From contig DAOLNV010000043.1 of NCBI GenBank assembly GCA_035416745.1, positions 26,383-45,198 of the forward strand: a DNA stretch of 18,816 bases, written 5' to 3'. Below the pieces are notes generated by a model, which saw only the letters and a list, made by a program, of their open reading frames with translations, had not been told where the DNA came from and did not search any database. This stretch comes from Candidatus Hydrogenedentota bacterium (GTDB taxonomy: Bacteria > Hydrogenedentota > Hydrogenedentia > Hydrogenedentales > SLHB01). The position numbers and the translations under genes were made by a program. The stretch's first letter is position 1. The number at the start of each line of letters is the position of its first letter. This document shows, piece by piece, positions 1 to 8,055 of the stretch.

Positions 1-27
1 GTCCTCCTCCCGCCGTGGCGCGGCCTC

Positions 28-80
28 CTCCGCTGTGGCGTGGTTTCCTGACCACGCCACTCTCGCGACCGAAGGTCTCC
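28..80. repeat. Dispersed intergenic repeat, copy A, with hairpin
   Basis: The stretch opens with CTCCGCTGTGGCG (28-40), found identically at 7777-7789. Its right half (GCCACTCT then CGACCG then GGTCTCC, 56-80) matches 7836-7861 with a few substitutions and a one-base indel. Copy A also holds a perfect 9-bp hairpin: GTGGCGTGG (35-43), an 8-nt loop and CCACGCCAC (52-60). No T-run follows on either strand, so I read it as a repeat element and not as the terminator of the oxidoreductase that ends at 143. Bases 1-142 contain no convincing gene. Confidence 0.6.
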
Positions 81-142
81 AACTCGAAAAGGGGAGGTCC
101 CCCGTGGCCGCTGCAGATTCCCGGCATCTCGGCCTCACGCCC

Positions 143-1429
143 TCACGCCAGCTTCGGCACCTCGAAACCTTCGCGGTACCCGCTCCGCGTGAGAAACGCG
201 TTGGCTTCGGCATCGCCGCCGAAGGTTTCGGTTGCGGGATCGAAGGTCACGTCGCGGCCGAGACGGTAGGCGATGTTGCCGAGGTGGCAGAACGCCGCAC
301 CGATGTGTCCGTCGATGGGTTTCGCGGGCACGGCGTCCCGGTTGCGTGTGCGCACGGCGTTGAGAAAACTGGTCAAGTGCATCCTGACGGGGTCGCCCTT
401 CTCGGGCGGATTCTCGTCGGGGATTTCCTTGCCCTCGGCGTCGTAGCATGCCGTGTCCACGGAATAGCCGTTCGACCCGTAGAACAAGTTGCCGCTTTTC
501 GAACCGCCTTCGTCGTTCGAGTAACGTCCGCGGATCTCGCACGTGAACAACGTGCCGTCAGCGAACGTGGCCGTAGTTGTCTGTACGTTGGGGGTCTCCG
601 CGCTGTCCTGGTACCCGTACCGGCCGCCCTGGCTCGCGATATGCACGGGCAGGCCCTTCCCGAGGGCCCAGTTGGCGACGTCCGTGTAGTGCGGACCGTT
701 GTTGCCCAGTTCGCCGTTGCCGTAATGCCAGAACCAGTGCCAGTCGTAATGCACGTATTTCCTCGAAAACGGTTTCTCAGGGGCGGGTCCCTGCCAGAGG
801 GTCCAATCCAACGTCTCGGGCGGGGCCTCGTCGGGATGGAACGGCACCGGCGGACGCGTGCTGTAGTGAATTGCGCGCGCGTGATAAATGTCGCCGATGA
901 CGCCCGCTTTGAGACGCTCGATGAGACGCTGCCATTCCGGCTCCGACCGGCGCTGCGTCCCGACTTGCACGACCCGGCCGGTCTGCTCCGCGGCCGCAAC
1001 CAGTTGCCGGCCCTCCCAGATCGTGTGCGACATGGGTTTTTCGACGTACACGTCTTTTCCTGCCTGGCACGCCCATACCGCCCCGAGCACATGCCAGTGA
1101 TTCGGCGCGGCGATAACCGCCACGTCGATCTCCTTGTCAGCGAACAGGTCGCGCAGGTCGCGGTAGGTTTTCACCGAAAGATTCATGTCTTTCTTGTACT
1201 CGGCCGCGCGCGCCTCGAGAACCTCGCGGTCAACATCGCAGATAGCGCCCACTTCGACGCCGTCCAACTTGCACAAGTTCTTCGCCAGGTAATCGCCGCG
1301 GCTCCGCATGCCAATCACGCCCGCACGGATCCGTTCGTTCGCGCCAAACACTTGTCCCCGCGCAAAAGTCCCCGCGGCCAGAATCGCCGAAGCCGAAGCG
1401 CCCAAAAACTGCCTGCGTGCAATATGCAT
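143..1429 (-). CDS. Tat-exported Gfo/Idh/MocA family oxidoreductase
   Basis: The predicted product is a 428-residue NAD(P)-dependent oxidoreductase of the Gfo/Idh/MocA family, likely acting on a sugar or sugar-derived polyol outside the cytoplasm. The N-terminus carries a twin-arginine signal (ARRQFLGASAS, residues 4-14) followed by a hydrophobic Ala-rich stretch. A Rossmann dinucleotide site follows (AGVIGMRSRG, about 36-45), then the family's EKP motif (130-132), whose Lys is normally catalytic. A W/H/G/D-rich block (HYDWHWFWHYGNGELGNNG, about 210-230) is typical of secreted planctomycete-type members. I chose ATG at 1429 over an in-frame GTG at 1435 because AGGAGG lies 9 nt before the ATG but only 3 nt before the GTG. 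It is the last gene of the run with TrmH and the two GTPases, 26 nt after the trmH stop. The exact substrate cannot be read from sequence. Confidence 0.93.
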   Translation of the reverse strand: MHIARRQFLGASASAILAAGTFARGQVFGANERIRAGVIGMRSRGDYLAKNLCKLDGVEVGAICDVDREVLEARAAEYKKDMNLSVKTYRDLRDLFADKEIDVAVIAAPNHWHVLGAVWACQAGKDVYVEKPMSHTIWEGRQLVAAAEQTGRVVQVGTQRRSEPEWQRLIERLKAGVIGDIYHARAIHYSTRPPVPFHPDEAPPETLDWTLWQGPAPEKPFSRKYVHYDWHWFWHYGNGELGNNGPHYTDVANWALGKGLPVHIASQGGRYGYQDSAETPNVQTTTATFADGTLFTCEIRGRYSNDEGGSKSGNLFYGSNGYSVDTACYDAEGKEIPDENPPEKGDPVRMHLTSFLNAVRTRNRDAVPAKPIDGHIGAAFCHLGNIAYRLGRDVTFDPATETFGGDAEANAFLTRSGYREGFEVPKLA

Positions 1430-1456
1430 GTTCACAATCCTCCTGCTCGCCGTCTT

Positions 1457-2170
1457 CTATCGCCCCCTGCGCGACCGCAGGAGTATCTCGTCCGCCGCAT
1501 CCACGCTGCGCCGGTAGTATACGGCCATCAATCGTACCATCTCGTCACGGGTGAGATCACCGTGACTGCCGAGGCGGGCCATGCGATCGCGGTAGATGTG
1601 ATAAAGCGTGATCGCCGCCGCCACCGAGATGTTGTAGCTCTCCGTAAAACCTATGATAGGAAGCCGGACCAGCTCATCCGCCATACCCGCAAGCGTCTGC
1701 GATACGCCGTCGTGCTCATTGCCGAAGAAGACGGCGGATGGCGCATCGAACGCGATCTCGGCGATGGGACGGCCTCCCTGGAGATGCGTCGCTATGATGC
1801 GGTAGCCCATATCGCGCAGATGCGTCACGCACGGGACCGTGGCGTTCCAGCGTCGTATGTCCAGCCACTTCTCGGCGCCTTTGCTTACCCGGTTGGCCTT
1901 CTTGAATTTCGTGACCAGGTCGATGACGTGCGCGGCCTGGCACCCCATGGCCTCGGCCGAACGCAGCACCGCGTTCACGTTGCCAAAATCGTACAATCCC
2001 TCGAGAACCGGCACAACCGAGTACGTCCGCTGCGCCACAACCTCGCGAATGCGCTGTTTGCGCTCCTCGCTGATGTACTCCTCGAGCACGCATAGGATTT
2101 CGGACGCCGAAAACGGTTCGCCGCGAATCCTGAACGGCTCCGTCTGCGGGCACAGCGATCTCTCCGCCAT
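1457..2170 (-). CDS. trmH: TrmH/SpoU-family RNA 2'-O-ribose methyltransferase
   Basis: This 237-residue protein is a SPOUT-class, SAM-dependent ribose 2'-O-methyltransferase. The three family motifs are in order. Motif 1 is NVNAVLRSAEAMG (about 64-76), including the conserved Arg. Motif 2 is FFGNEHDGVS (about 148-157). Motif 3 is LPIIGFTESYNISVAAAITL (170-189), which forms the trefoil knot and SAM site. The block KGAEKWL (97-103) and the layout resemble TrmH, which makes Gm18 in tRNA, more than the longer RlmB-type rRNA enzymes, but tRNA versus rRNA specificity is inferred. The frame stays open to 2272. I placed the start at ATG 2170 because AGGGGA precedes it and the longer form would run into the GTPase gene. 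Only 13 nt separate it from that gene, so co-transcription is likely. The C-terminus is basic (RSRRGR). Confidence 0.88.
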   Translation of the reverse strand: MAERSLCPQTEPFRIRGEPFSASEILCVLEEYISEERKQRIREVVAQRTYSVVPVLEGLYDFGNVNAVLRSAEAMGCQAAHVIDLVTKFKKANRVSKGAEKWLDIRRWNATVPCVTHLRDMGYRIIATHLQGGRPIAEIAFDAPSAVFFGNEHDGVSQTLAGMADELVRLPIIGFTESYNISVAAAITLYHIYRDRMARLGSHGDLTRDEMVRLMAVYYRRSVDAADEILLRSRRGR

Positions 2171-2183
2171 GGTTTCCCCTGCC

Positions 2184-3842
2184 CTAGTTTCCGCCAAGCA
2201 CTTCGTCCGCAAGGGACTGCGCCGCGTCAGCCAGCGCGCGCGCCTCGCGAATCGCGGCTTCCTCGGGTTCAAACCCCAGCGCTTCCTTGTCCGGCGCGCT
2301 CAAGGCGTATCGCAAATCGCGGGTGGCGGCGTTCCGGGCGGTCCACGCGCCCAAACGCATCAGCAACGACAATAGCAGCAATTCTCCGGCAACAATGATC
2401 GCCAGAACCGTCAGCGCATGAACCAGGAACCCGGAGGGCAGCACCTGCTCGCCGAAATACCGCATCACGATGTCGAAGCACGTCTGGGCCAGAAATGCCA
2501 GGGGCCCCAAGTCGAGTGCCAGGGCCACCGGCCAGCTCGTCAGCCACTGGGCACGGGACACTATGCGGTCACGGGCAGGTCCCCGCAACACGCCCGCCAC
2601 GCGCTTGCCCACCGCGCTCACGTAGTCCGCGTATCCCGAATCCCCCTCGATTCTATCGAACCCCGCCCGGGCCAGTGACAGCGACAGCTCGCTGCGGTGT
2701 CCGTCATAGCTGTGCTGAATGGCGTCGGAAGCCAGCGCAAAATCCTCTTGAAATGCGTGGGCGCTCGATAACAGCGCCGCGGCTTGCCGCCCCGTCCGCG
2801 TTCTCCGACCACCCGGCAGCCACGACGCAAGACGCACCGGAACCGATCGCACGGCATCCAGCAGACGGTACAGCGTCAGCACCACGCCCAATGCCCGCAA
2901 ATCAATCTCACGGCTGAGCGCGTACGCCCACAAATACTTCTCGGCAAAGAGACGCTTGCGCACGATCCCTACCATGTCTTTCGCCAATACCCTGCGTCTC
3001 TCGTCCAGCGTCTTCTCGAGCGCGGCCAATTCCGGCGCACGCACGCCTACCCGTTCATGAAGGTCCCTCAACGTTTTGGTAAGAAGGCCGATGGCGTTGC
3101 TGCGCTTGATGCGACGCACCCGTTCGCGAGTCAATTCCTCGCCCAGGAACGCCTCAAATTCGCGCCAATCAAACTCGTCGGCGCGTCTCGCGTCACCCCG
3201 GAGCTTGCGATCCAGCGTCGTACGCGAATTCAACCGGAAATACTCGCTAATCGTGAATCCCTGTTCTTCAAGGCGTTTCAGCCAGTGGTCCCGGATGCTC
3301 TCGGTTTCCGGACGAGCTTTGGTTTCCACGCACGCCATGGTGCGTTCGGACTGCAGCGGCCGCAACAACGACCACGTCGCTTCGTCAAGGTATTTCTCGG
3401 GACTGCCGCAGACCAGGATCAGGTCGCACTTCGCCAGCACCCCCTGGACCGTCTCCCGGTGCTCTTTGATGACTGTATCCGAGTCAGGGGTGTCGACAAT
3501 GACCAGATGCTCGAGGGCCGACCCAGAAACCGTCCGCCAATCCCGCGCCTCAAACCGCGCGCCGGGCGGATGGTATACGGTCGGCGTGGCCGTGCACGGA
3601 CGAAACTCCGACGTCTCCGCGAGCTGGTCTCCCGCAATGGCGTTCAGCAGCGTCGATTTGCCCACACCGGACCCGCCCACCAGGGCAACCACGAGCAGAT
3701 CGTCCAGCCGGGTCTCGCGTTCGCGCAACTCGGACACGCGCGCCCGCAGCCGCGGCGACTCCTCGCGCAGAGGGCGCCACGGGCCCTCGTAGGCAGCCAG
3801 ACGCCGTAACCGTTCGACTATGCCCGCAAGGCTTTCAGACAC
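2184..3842 (-). CDS. Membrane-associated GTPase B with degenerate G4 motif
   Basis: This 552-residue P-loop GTPase is a paralogue of the gene just upstream. The G1 motif is GGSGVGKST (56-64), a CTATPT stretch (83-88) may supply the G2 Thr, and G3 is DTPD (117-120). The sequence PEKYLDE (148-154) mirrors GEKYRDE in the partner. Where the partner has NKAD, this protein reads ETKAR (173-177), so the guanine-specifying Asp is missing. A charged helical middle (about 225-300) leads to two long hydrophobic segments (about 437-460 and 474-500), suggesting membrane insertion or a membrane paddle. The frame is open to 4196, but its first 118 codons lie inside the neighbour. I chose GTG at 3842, preceded by AAGGA 8-9 nt upstream, giving a 25-nt overlap with GTPase A. 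A dynamin-like role is a hypothesis; the family is not named with certainty. Confidence 0.85.
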   Translation of the reverse strand: MSESLAGIVERLRRLAAYEGPWRPLREESPRLRARVSELRERETRLDDLLVVALVGGSGVGKSTLLNAIAGDQLAETSEFRPCTATPTVYHPPGARFEARDWRTVSGSALEHLVIVDTPDSDTVIKEHRETVQGVLAKCDLILVCGSPEKYLDEATWSLLRPLQSERTMACVETKARPETESIRDHWLKRLEEQGFTISEYFRLNSRTTLDRKLRGDARRADEFDWREFEAFLGEELTRERVRRIKRSNAIGLLTKTLRDLHERVGVRAPELAALEKTLDERRRVLAKDMVGIVRKRLFAEKYLWAYALSREIDLRALGVVLTLYRLLDAVRSVPVRLASWLPGGRRTRTGRQAAALLSSAHAFQEDFALASDAIQHSYDGHRSELSLSLARAGFDRIEGDSGYADYVSAVGKRVAGVLRGPARDRIVSRAQWLTSWPVALALDLGPLAFLAQTCFDIVMRYFGEQVLPSGFLVHALTVLAIIVAGELLLLSLLMRLGAWTARNAATRDLRYALSAPDKEALGFEPEEAAIREARALADAAQSLADEVLGGN

Positions 3843-5614
3843 GATTCTATTCCTTTCCGCAGTTCTTCGACCCCCTCGCCTTCCAATACCGCCGACATGC
3901 TCTCCAGCCCGGTCAAGAGAGGAGCGGTTACCTGTTCCAGGAGCGCATCGGCCAAATGCCGCCGCTGCTCCTCGAGCCAAGGCGACACAAAATCGAACAT
4001 GGCATCGCCAAACTGGTACTCGATAACGCGGGCCACGAACTGCTCCGCCACCGGTCCCGCAACCAACATGGCCTCCGGGACCCCCACGCCGCCCGTGTAG
4101 ATCGACATGGGCGCCGCAATAGCCGCCGGCGCTACCGCAAGTATCGTGTCCAGCGCTTCCAGCACATGCCGTTGATTCGGATGCTCGTTCCACCACGTCT
4201 CGATAGTCCGCTGGGCATGCCTCCTGAATTCATCCGAGATGTCCTCCGACCGGAGCACTTCCTTGACGACGCCCTCGGCCGCCGCTTCGGGTTCCAAGCG
4301 TTCCGAACACTTCCGCAACAAGTGAGCAGCCGGCTCGCGCAGATGTCCAATAGACTGGATATATCCAGCCACCAGTTCCCGCGTAATCCGTTCGATGGTC
4401 TGTTGATGGGCCGCGCGAATCTCCTCGCTCGACCGCTCCGAATCCGGGGTCTCCAGCACCGCCCGGCGCAGAAACGCCCGGGAAATGGTCCGGCCCAGAG
4501 CCGCGGCCCCGCGCGCGATGGCCGCGCTCGCCTTCCCTATGGTCCGCCGGAGCGGTCCACGCCGCGCCTGCACGAACTCGTGAAATAGCCCTCCCACCGC
4601 GGCGCCCGGCCGCGGATCATATGCTTCCGAGGCCCGTTTCGCCGTAAGACGGTACTCCTCGCGGACCGATCGCAACACCCCCGCTGCCGTGTCGACATCC
4701 TCCAGGAACAATTCCGCACGACCGCATAAGTGACGCACGGAAGACTCGAACACTCGGCGCTTGATCGCATAGACGTCGAGCTCCAGAAGGCAGGTCATCA
4801 GGTCCGTGTCGCCGTCCAGGGCTCGAATGGGCTCCCCGTACACCTGCGCCAGTTTGAAGTCATGCGGCACAACGAAAGCGGGACCGCGGCAGCCCACGTC
4901 CTTGCGGAATTCTTCGAGCTGGTGGCGCGCTGTCGCGAAATCGTCCACCGCATCGGCCTTGTTCATCACGGGGATGACTACGCGCCCCGACGCGAGCGCC
5001 TCGCGGAAAAACACCACGACGCGTTCGTCACGGTACTTCTCGCCCGTCAACACCGCCACAATGACGTCGCCCGCCGCGCGCAGATGTTCCGCCAGGGTCC
5101 AGTGCTGTTTTTCGATCGAGTCCACGTCCGGCGTGTCCAGCAGCACCAGCCGCCCGGGAAGGTCCGGATTCGTCACGACAAACAACCGGTCGGGCGGCGT
5201 CTTCTGCGAAAGCAGCATGTCCGGCTCATCCAGCATGGCCGGCGCAAACTCGGGGACGAGCTTCCCCTCGAGACACTGGGCAACCCGTCCGGGGCTCCCC
5301 GCCAGCAGCGGTCTGCGCGTTGCCGCGGCCGTCGAACGAACCGGGCTCACTTCCCGCCCCTGAAGAAGATTGAATACAGTGGATTTCCCCGTGTTGGTGC
5401 CCCCGGCCACAGCGGCGATCAGGCACCCTTCACCCGCAAGATGAGGCACGAGCTTGTACCGCAACAGGTTGACCCATTCCCGGGTGCCGTCAAACACGGC
5501 ATCGCTGAGAATGGGGTCCGGCCGCAGCGCGCTCTCGAGCGACGTCAGCCCGCGCCCGCAGGCCTCGATGCCGGTCCCAAGCGCTTCACGCAAACCTGTT
5601 TCTTGCGTCTTCAT
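3818..5614 (-). CDS. Membrane-associated GTPase A with complete G motifs
   Basis: This 598-residue GTPase has an intact nucleotide site. G1 is GGTNTGKST (71-79), G3 is DTPDVDS (160-166) and G4 is NKAD (218-221). A helical N-terminal segment of about 65 residues precedes the G domain. The rest is long and mostly helical, with an Ala/Arg-rich amphipathic stretch near 350-400 and a hydrophobic block (about 489-525, DTILAVAPAAIAAPMSIY onward) before a final acidic helix. The general plan (G domain, helical stalk, hydrophobic element) resembles bacterial dynamin-like proteins, but the DTPD box differs from their usual DxPG, so this is inference. Start chosen at ATG 5614, which has TAAGGCGG just upstream; the frame extends to 5692 without a better site. 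It is the first gene of the four-gene minus-strand run and overlaps GTPase B by 25 nt, which suggests coupled, stoichiometric production. Confidence 0.85.
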   Translation of the reverse strand: MKTQETGLREALGTGIEACGRGLTSLESALRPDPILSDAVFDGTREWVNLLRYKLVPHLAGEGCLIAAVAGGTNTGKSTVFNLLQGREVSPVRSTAAATRRPLLAGSPGRVAQCLEGKLVPEFAPAMLDEPDMLLSQKTPPDRLFVVTNPDLPGRLVLLDTPDVDSIEKQHWTLAEHLRAAGDVIVAVLTGEKYRDERVVVFFREALASGRVVIPVMNKADAVDDFATARHQLEEFRKDVGCRGPAFVVPHDFKLAQVYGEPIRALDGDTDLMTCLLELDVYAIKRRVFESSVRHLCGRAELFLEDVDTAAGVLRSVREEYRLTAKRASEAYDPRPGAAVGGLFHEFVQARRGPLRRTIGKASAAIARGAAALGRTISRAFLRRAVLETPDSERSSEEIRAAHQQTIERITRELVAGYIQSIGHLREPAAHLLRKCSERLEPEAAAEGVVKEVLRSEDISDEFRRHAQRTIETWWNEHPNQRHVLEALDTILAVAPAAIAAPMSIYTGGVGVPEAMLVAGPVAEQFVARVIEYQFGDAMFDFVSPWLEEQRRHLADALLEQVTAPLLTGLESMSAVLEGEGVEELRKGIESCLKALRA

Positions 5615-5884
5615 ATCCGCCTTAGTGTACCTGCCCGCTCTCCAGGAACAAAACCGGCCCCCAAGACCCGGGGCTGAGCGCCGCCCCGTCACCGGTGCGC
5701 GGGCACGGCCGAAGACCTCCCCTTGACCTGCTCGATAATCTCAGCAGCGCTCGGAGGTTAAGCGGGTGATTCGGCAGAGTTATTCCACTCTCTTTGGGGG
5801 GCCGCCGGAGGAAGGTCCGCGCGGAAGAGCAGTCATATGCACCTGGGGATTCGGCAATTCCCCGCTCGCCGCTGGGCGCCCGGC
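5615..5884. other. Intergenic gap between argS and GTPase A
   Basis: The gap is 270 nt between the argS stop and the GTPase A start, both on the minus strand. I see no credible gene. Neither a clean sigma70 promoter for the GTPase run nor a T-tailed terminator for argS stands out. A weak 5-bp stem (GGGGA/TCCCC, near 5846-5864) has no T-run. The separation suggests that argS and the GTPases are separate transcription units, but the sequence does not prove it. Confidence 0.5.
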
Positions 5885-7579
5885 TTACATCCGCTCGGGG
5901 GCAGTGATCCCGAGGAGGCCGAGGGCGTTCTTGAGCGTCTGGCGCGCGGCCATGCACATCTGCGCACGGGCAACCTGCTGTTCACGCGTAGGCGCACTAA
6001 TGACCGGACACTCGTGGTAGAACGTCGTGAAGGTCCGCGCCGTGTCAAGCGCGTACTGGCCGATGGGAGCGCAATTCCGTTGCGCCACGGCATTCGCCAC
6101 TACGCCCGGGAACGACGCCAACTGCATCAGCAGCGCCCATTCGGCCGCCGTCTCTACAGGAAACGTCTCGCCGATGGTTTCGGGCCGCTCCCCGAATTTC
6201 CGTAGAATCGAGGCGATCCGCGCGCATGAATATTGCACGTAGGGGCCCGTGTCGCCCGTGAACGAAAGCGCCGACTCCCATTCAAACACCACGTTCTTGT
6301 TAGGATTCACGCGCAGAATCGCGAACCGTACGGCCGCAATGGCCACCTGCTTGACGATCGCGCGCCGTTCCCCCGCCGTAAGGTCCCGGCACTGTTCCTC
6401 GACCTTCTCGGCAGCGCGCGATTCCGCTTCGTCGAGGAAGTCGGAGAGAAGCACGACCGTTCCTTTTCGCGTCGACATCTTGCCTTCTTTTAGCGTGATA
6501 TAAGCGTAATAGATAGGCTCGGGCGTTGCGAAACCCGCCGCCCCGAGAATCAAGGCCACCTGTTCCGCGTAGAGTTTGTGGTCCTCGCCAAGGACGATCA
6601 GATTGAGGTCCGCACCCAGGCTCATCTTGTGAATCGTGTACGAGAGGTCGCGGCATCCGTACATCGAGCTGCCGTTAGCGCGCATGAGCACAAAATACCG
6701 CCCTTCGTCCCGCGCGTGCCCCAGCTTCGCCAAGTCGACCACCAGACGGTCGTCTTCGTCGGTAAACACGGCGTCCTTGTCGCGCAATGCGGCCAGAACC
6801 TGGTCCAGACGCTCGTCGCGGATGTAGTCCGATTCGCGATCGAACACGTCGTAACTCGCCCCCACACGCTCGAGCACCGCCAGCTGACCCTTGAGGCAGA
6901 GATCAGTGATCTTATGGAATCTCCGGACGGTTTCGGGGTCCTTTTCCTCCATTTTTGCAAGCAGTTCGTAACCTTTATCGGCGAATGCCGGCTCCGCCTC
7001 GGCCCGCTCGTTGGCCTTGACGTAAATGTCCAGGACCTCGTCGAACGAAAGCTGCTCCGGTTCCGGGCATTCCAGCACCAACAAGCCGATCTGGCGGCCC
7101 ATGTCGTTAACGTAATAGTGCACCTCGACGCCGTAGCCCTCGAAACGCAGCAAACGGACCACGCTGTCGCCGATCATGGCATTGCGGGCCCTGCCTACGT
7201 GCGGGCTGGCATTCGGGTTGATACTGGTGTGCTCGATCAGCACCCGCTTGCCCCCGCCCGAGGCATTCGACCCGAAAGCGTCACCGGCTTCAAGAACCGA
7301 GGCGACAATGCGCCGGGCAAAAACGCCGCGATTCAGTCTGAAATTCACATACGGACCCGCAACGGATGTTTCGAGGACCTCGGGGCCAAACGCGACCTCT
7401 TTGGCTATGCGCGCGGCAAGTTGCGGCGGAGGACATTTCAGTTTCCGCGCCGCCTCGAAGGTTCGAAGCGCCACATCACCCATATCGGGCTTGGGCGGCG
7501 GGGCAAACGTAAGCTCCGCCGGCTCGAGTTCAGGAATTGCGCTCACGATGCACTGTGCAATCGGCTCAAAAAGGTCCAC
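5885..7579 (-). CDS. argS: Arginyl-tRNA synthetase
   Basis: This 564-residue class I aminoacyl-tRNA synthetase charges tRNA-Arg with arginine in the cytoplasm using ATP. The N-terminal additional domain begins MDLFEPIAQC and includes the GDVALRTF-type block (34-41). The HIGH signature appears as HVGR (127-130) within NPNASPHVGRARNAMIGD. The KMSKS signature appears as KMSTRKG (367-373). A DALR-type anticodon-binding domain follows (TGPYVQYSCARI region), and the protein ends in the family-typical LGITAPERM. The length is normal for bacterial ArgRS. The start is GTG at 7579, without a strong Shine-Dalgarno; the next Met (residue 33) would delete part of the N-terminal domain, so GTG is preferred. 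No tRNA gene lies nearby. Confidence 0.97.
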   Translation of the reverse strand: MDLFEPIAQCIVSAIPELEPAELTFAPPPKPDMGDVALRTFEAARKLKCPPPQLAARIAKEVAFGPEVLETSVAGPYVNFRLNRGVFARRIVASVLEAGDAFGSNASGGGKRVLIEHTSINPNASPHVGRARNAMIGDSVVRLLRFEGYGVEVHYYVNDMGRQIGLLVLECPEPEQLSFDEVLDIYVKANERAEAEPAFADKGYELLAKMEEKDPETVRRFHKITDLCLKGQLAVLERVGASYDVFDRESDYIRDERLDQVLAALRDKDAVFTDEDDRLVVDLAKLGHARDEGRYFVLMRANGSSMYGCRDLSYTIHKMSLGADLNLIVLGEDHKLYAEQVALILGAAGFATPEPIYYAYITLKEGKMSTRKGTVVLLSDFLDEAESRAAEKVEEQCRDLTAGERRAIVKQVAIAAVRFAILRVNPNKNVVFEWESALSFTGDTGPYVQYSCARIASILRKFGERPETIGETFPVETAAEWALLMQLASFPGVVANAVAQRNCAPIGQYALDTARTFTTFYHECPVISAPTREQQVARAQMCMAARQTLKNALGLLGITAPERM

Positions 7580-7713
7580 GATAGGTCTCGCTCATTCTCT
7601 GTATCTGTATCTGCTGCAGCTATCCGCACGGAAAACGCTGGTTCTAGCACAGTCCCCCGCGTCAAGTAAAGAAACCCGCACGGAAACCCGCGCAAGACGG
7701 ACCCCAGGGCTGC

Positions 7714-7732
7714 GCCACGCGAAAGGCGTGGC
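7714..7732. repeat. Short hairpin in repeat-rich gap
   Basis: GCCACGC (7714-7720), loop GAAAG, GCGTGGC (7726-7732) form a perfect 7-bp stem. Related C/G-rich words flank it (GGACCCCAGGGC at 7699-7710, AGACCCCGGGGC at 7733-7744, then GGACCCCGG), giving an approximate outer repeat. No T-run follows on either strand. It probably belongs to a non-coding repeat family and is not a terminator. Confidence 0.45.
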
Positions 7733-7776
7733 AGACCCCGGGGCGGACCCCGGAAGAGGTACAATGTACGTCACCT

Positions 7777-7861
7777 CTCCGCTGTGGCGCGTTTTCCAAT
7801 CCCTTCACCCCGCTGTGACAGGGTCTCCCGACCCAGCCACTCTTCCGACCGCCAGGTCTCC
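7777..7861. repeat. Dispersed intergenic repeat, copy B
   Basis: This is the second, more divergent copy of the element at 28-80. CTCCGCTGTGGCG (7777-7789) is identical in both. The right half (GCCACTCT, CGACCG, GGTCTCC; 7836-7861) matches with scattered differences. The middle is longer here (CCGCTGTGACAGGG inserted), and the perfect hairpin of copy A is not preserved. Confidence 0.55.
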
Positions 7862-7911
7862 GAAACGGCCTGAATGCCCAATACGCGTCCACAGATGACT
7901 TCCTGCGATAG

Positions 7912-7940
7912 AACCACCAAGGCACCAAGACACAAGGAAG
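7912..7940. repeat. Short A/C-rich intergenic repeat word
   Basis: The strand reads AACCACCAAGGCACCAAGAC and then ACAAGGAAG. From memory, nearly the same phrase recurs in intergenic DNA of many unrelated bacteria, so it is probably a dispersed non-coding repeat. It has no other copy in this window. The gap 7580-8055 around it contains no convincing gene. Confidence 0.4.
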
Positions 7941-7971
7941 ACCGCAAACACGTCGCCTCCGCATCCCCGCT

Positions 7972-8028
7972 GTAGCGTCCGGCCTTGCGCCGGACGGCCG
8001 GACCGCCTGACGCAGGGTCAGGCGCTAC
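7972..8028. repeat. 57-nt double-hairpin palindromic element
   Basis: An outer stem GTAGC (7972-7976) / GCTAC (8024-8028) encloses two perfect hairpins. Hairpin 1 is GTCCGGC (7977-7983), loop CTTGC, GCCGGAC (7989-7995). Hairpin 2 is GCCTGAC (8005-8011), loop GCAGG, GTCAGGC (8017-8023). A 9-nt linker GGCCGGACC joins them. The result is a three-way-junction fold, followed by TTTTCT at 8029-8034. The form recalls REP/REPIN-type paired palindromes. It may also block read-through into the prepilin promoter that starts 28 nt downstream. Confidence 0.7.
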
Positions 8029-8055
8029 TTTTCTTACGTGAGGCAATTGGCCGCG

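Noticed and set aside
35..60. The 9-bp hairpin as the terminator of the oxidoreductase gene
   Set aside because: It lies more than 80 nt past the stop with no T-run on the relevant strand, and its sequence belongs to a dispersed repeat.
35..2095. A 686-codon open frame on the plus strand
   Set aside because: It runs antisense through the oxidoreductase and TrmH genes, whose motifs are unmistakable. Its translation is Arg/Val/His-rich with no family features, as expected of a high-GC shadow.
7972..8028. A tRNA-like or small-RNA gene, because of the junction fold
   Set aside because: It is 57 nt with two equal hairpins, and has no anticodon arm, T-loop word or CCA-type end.
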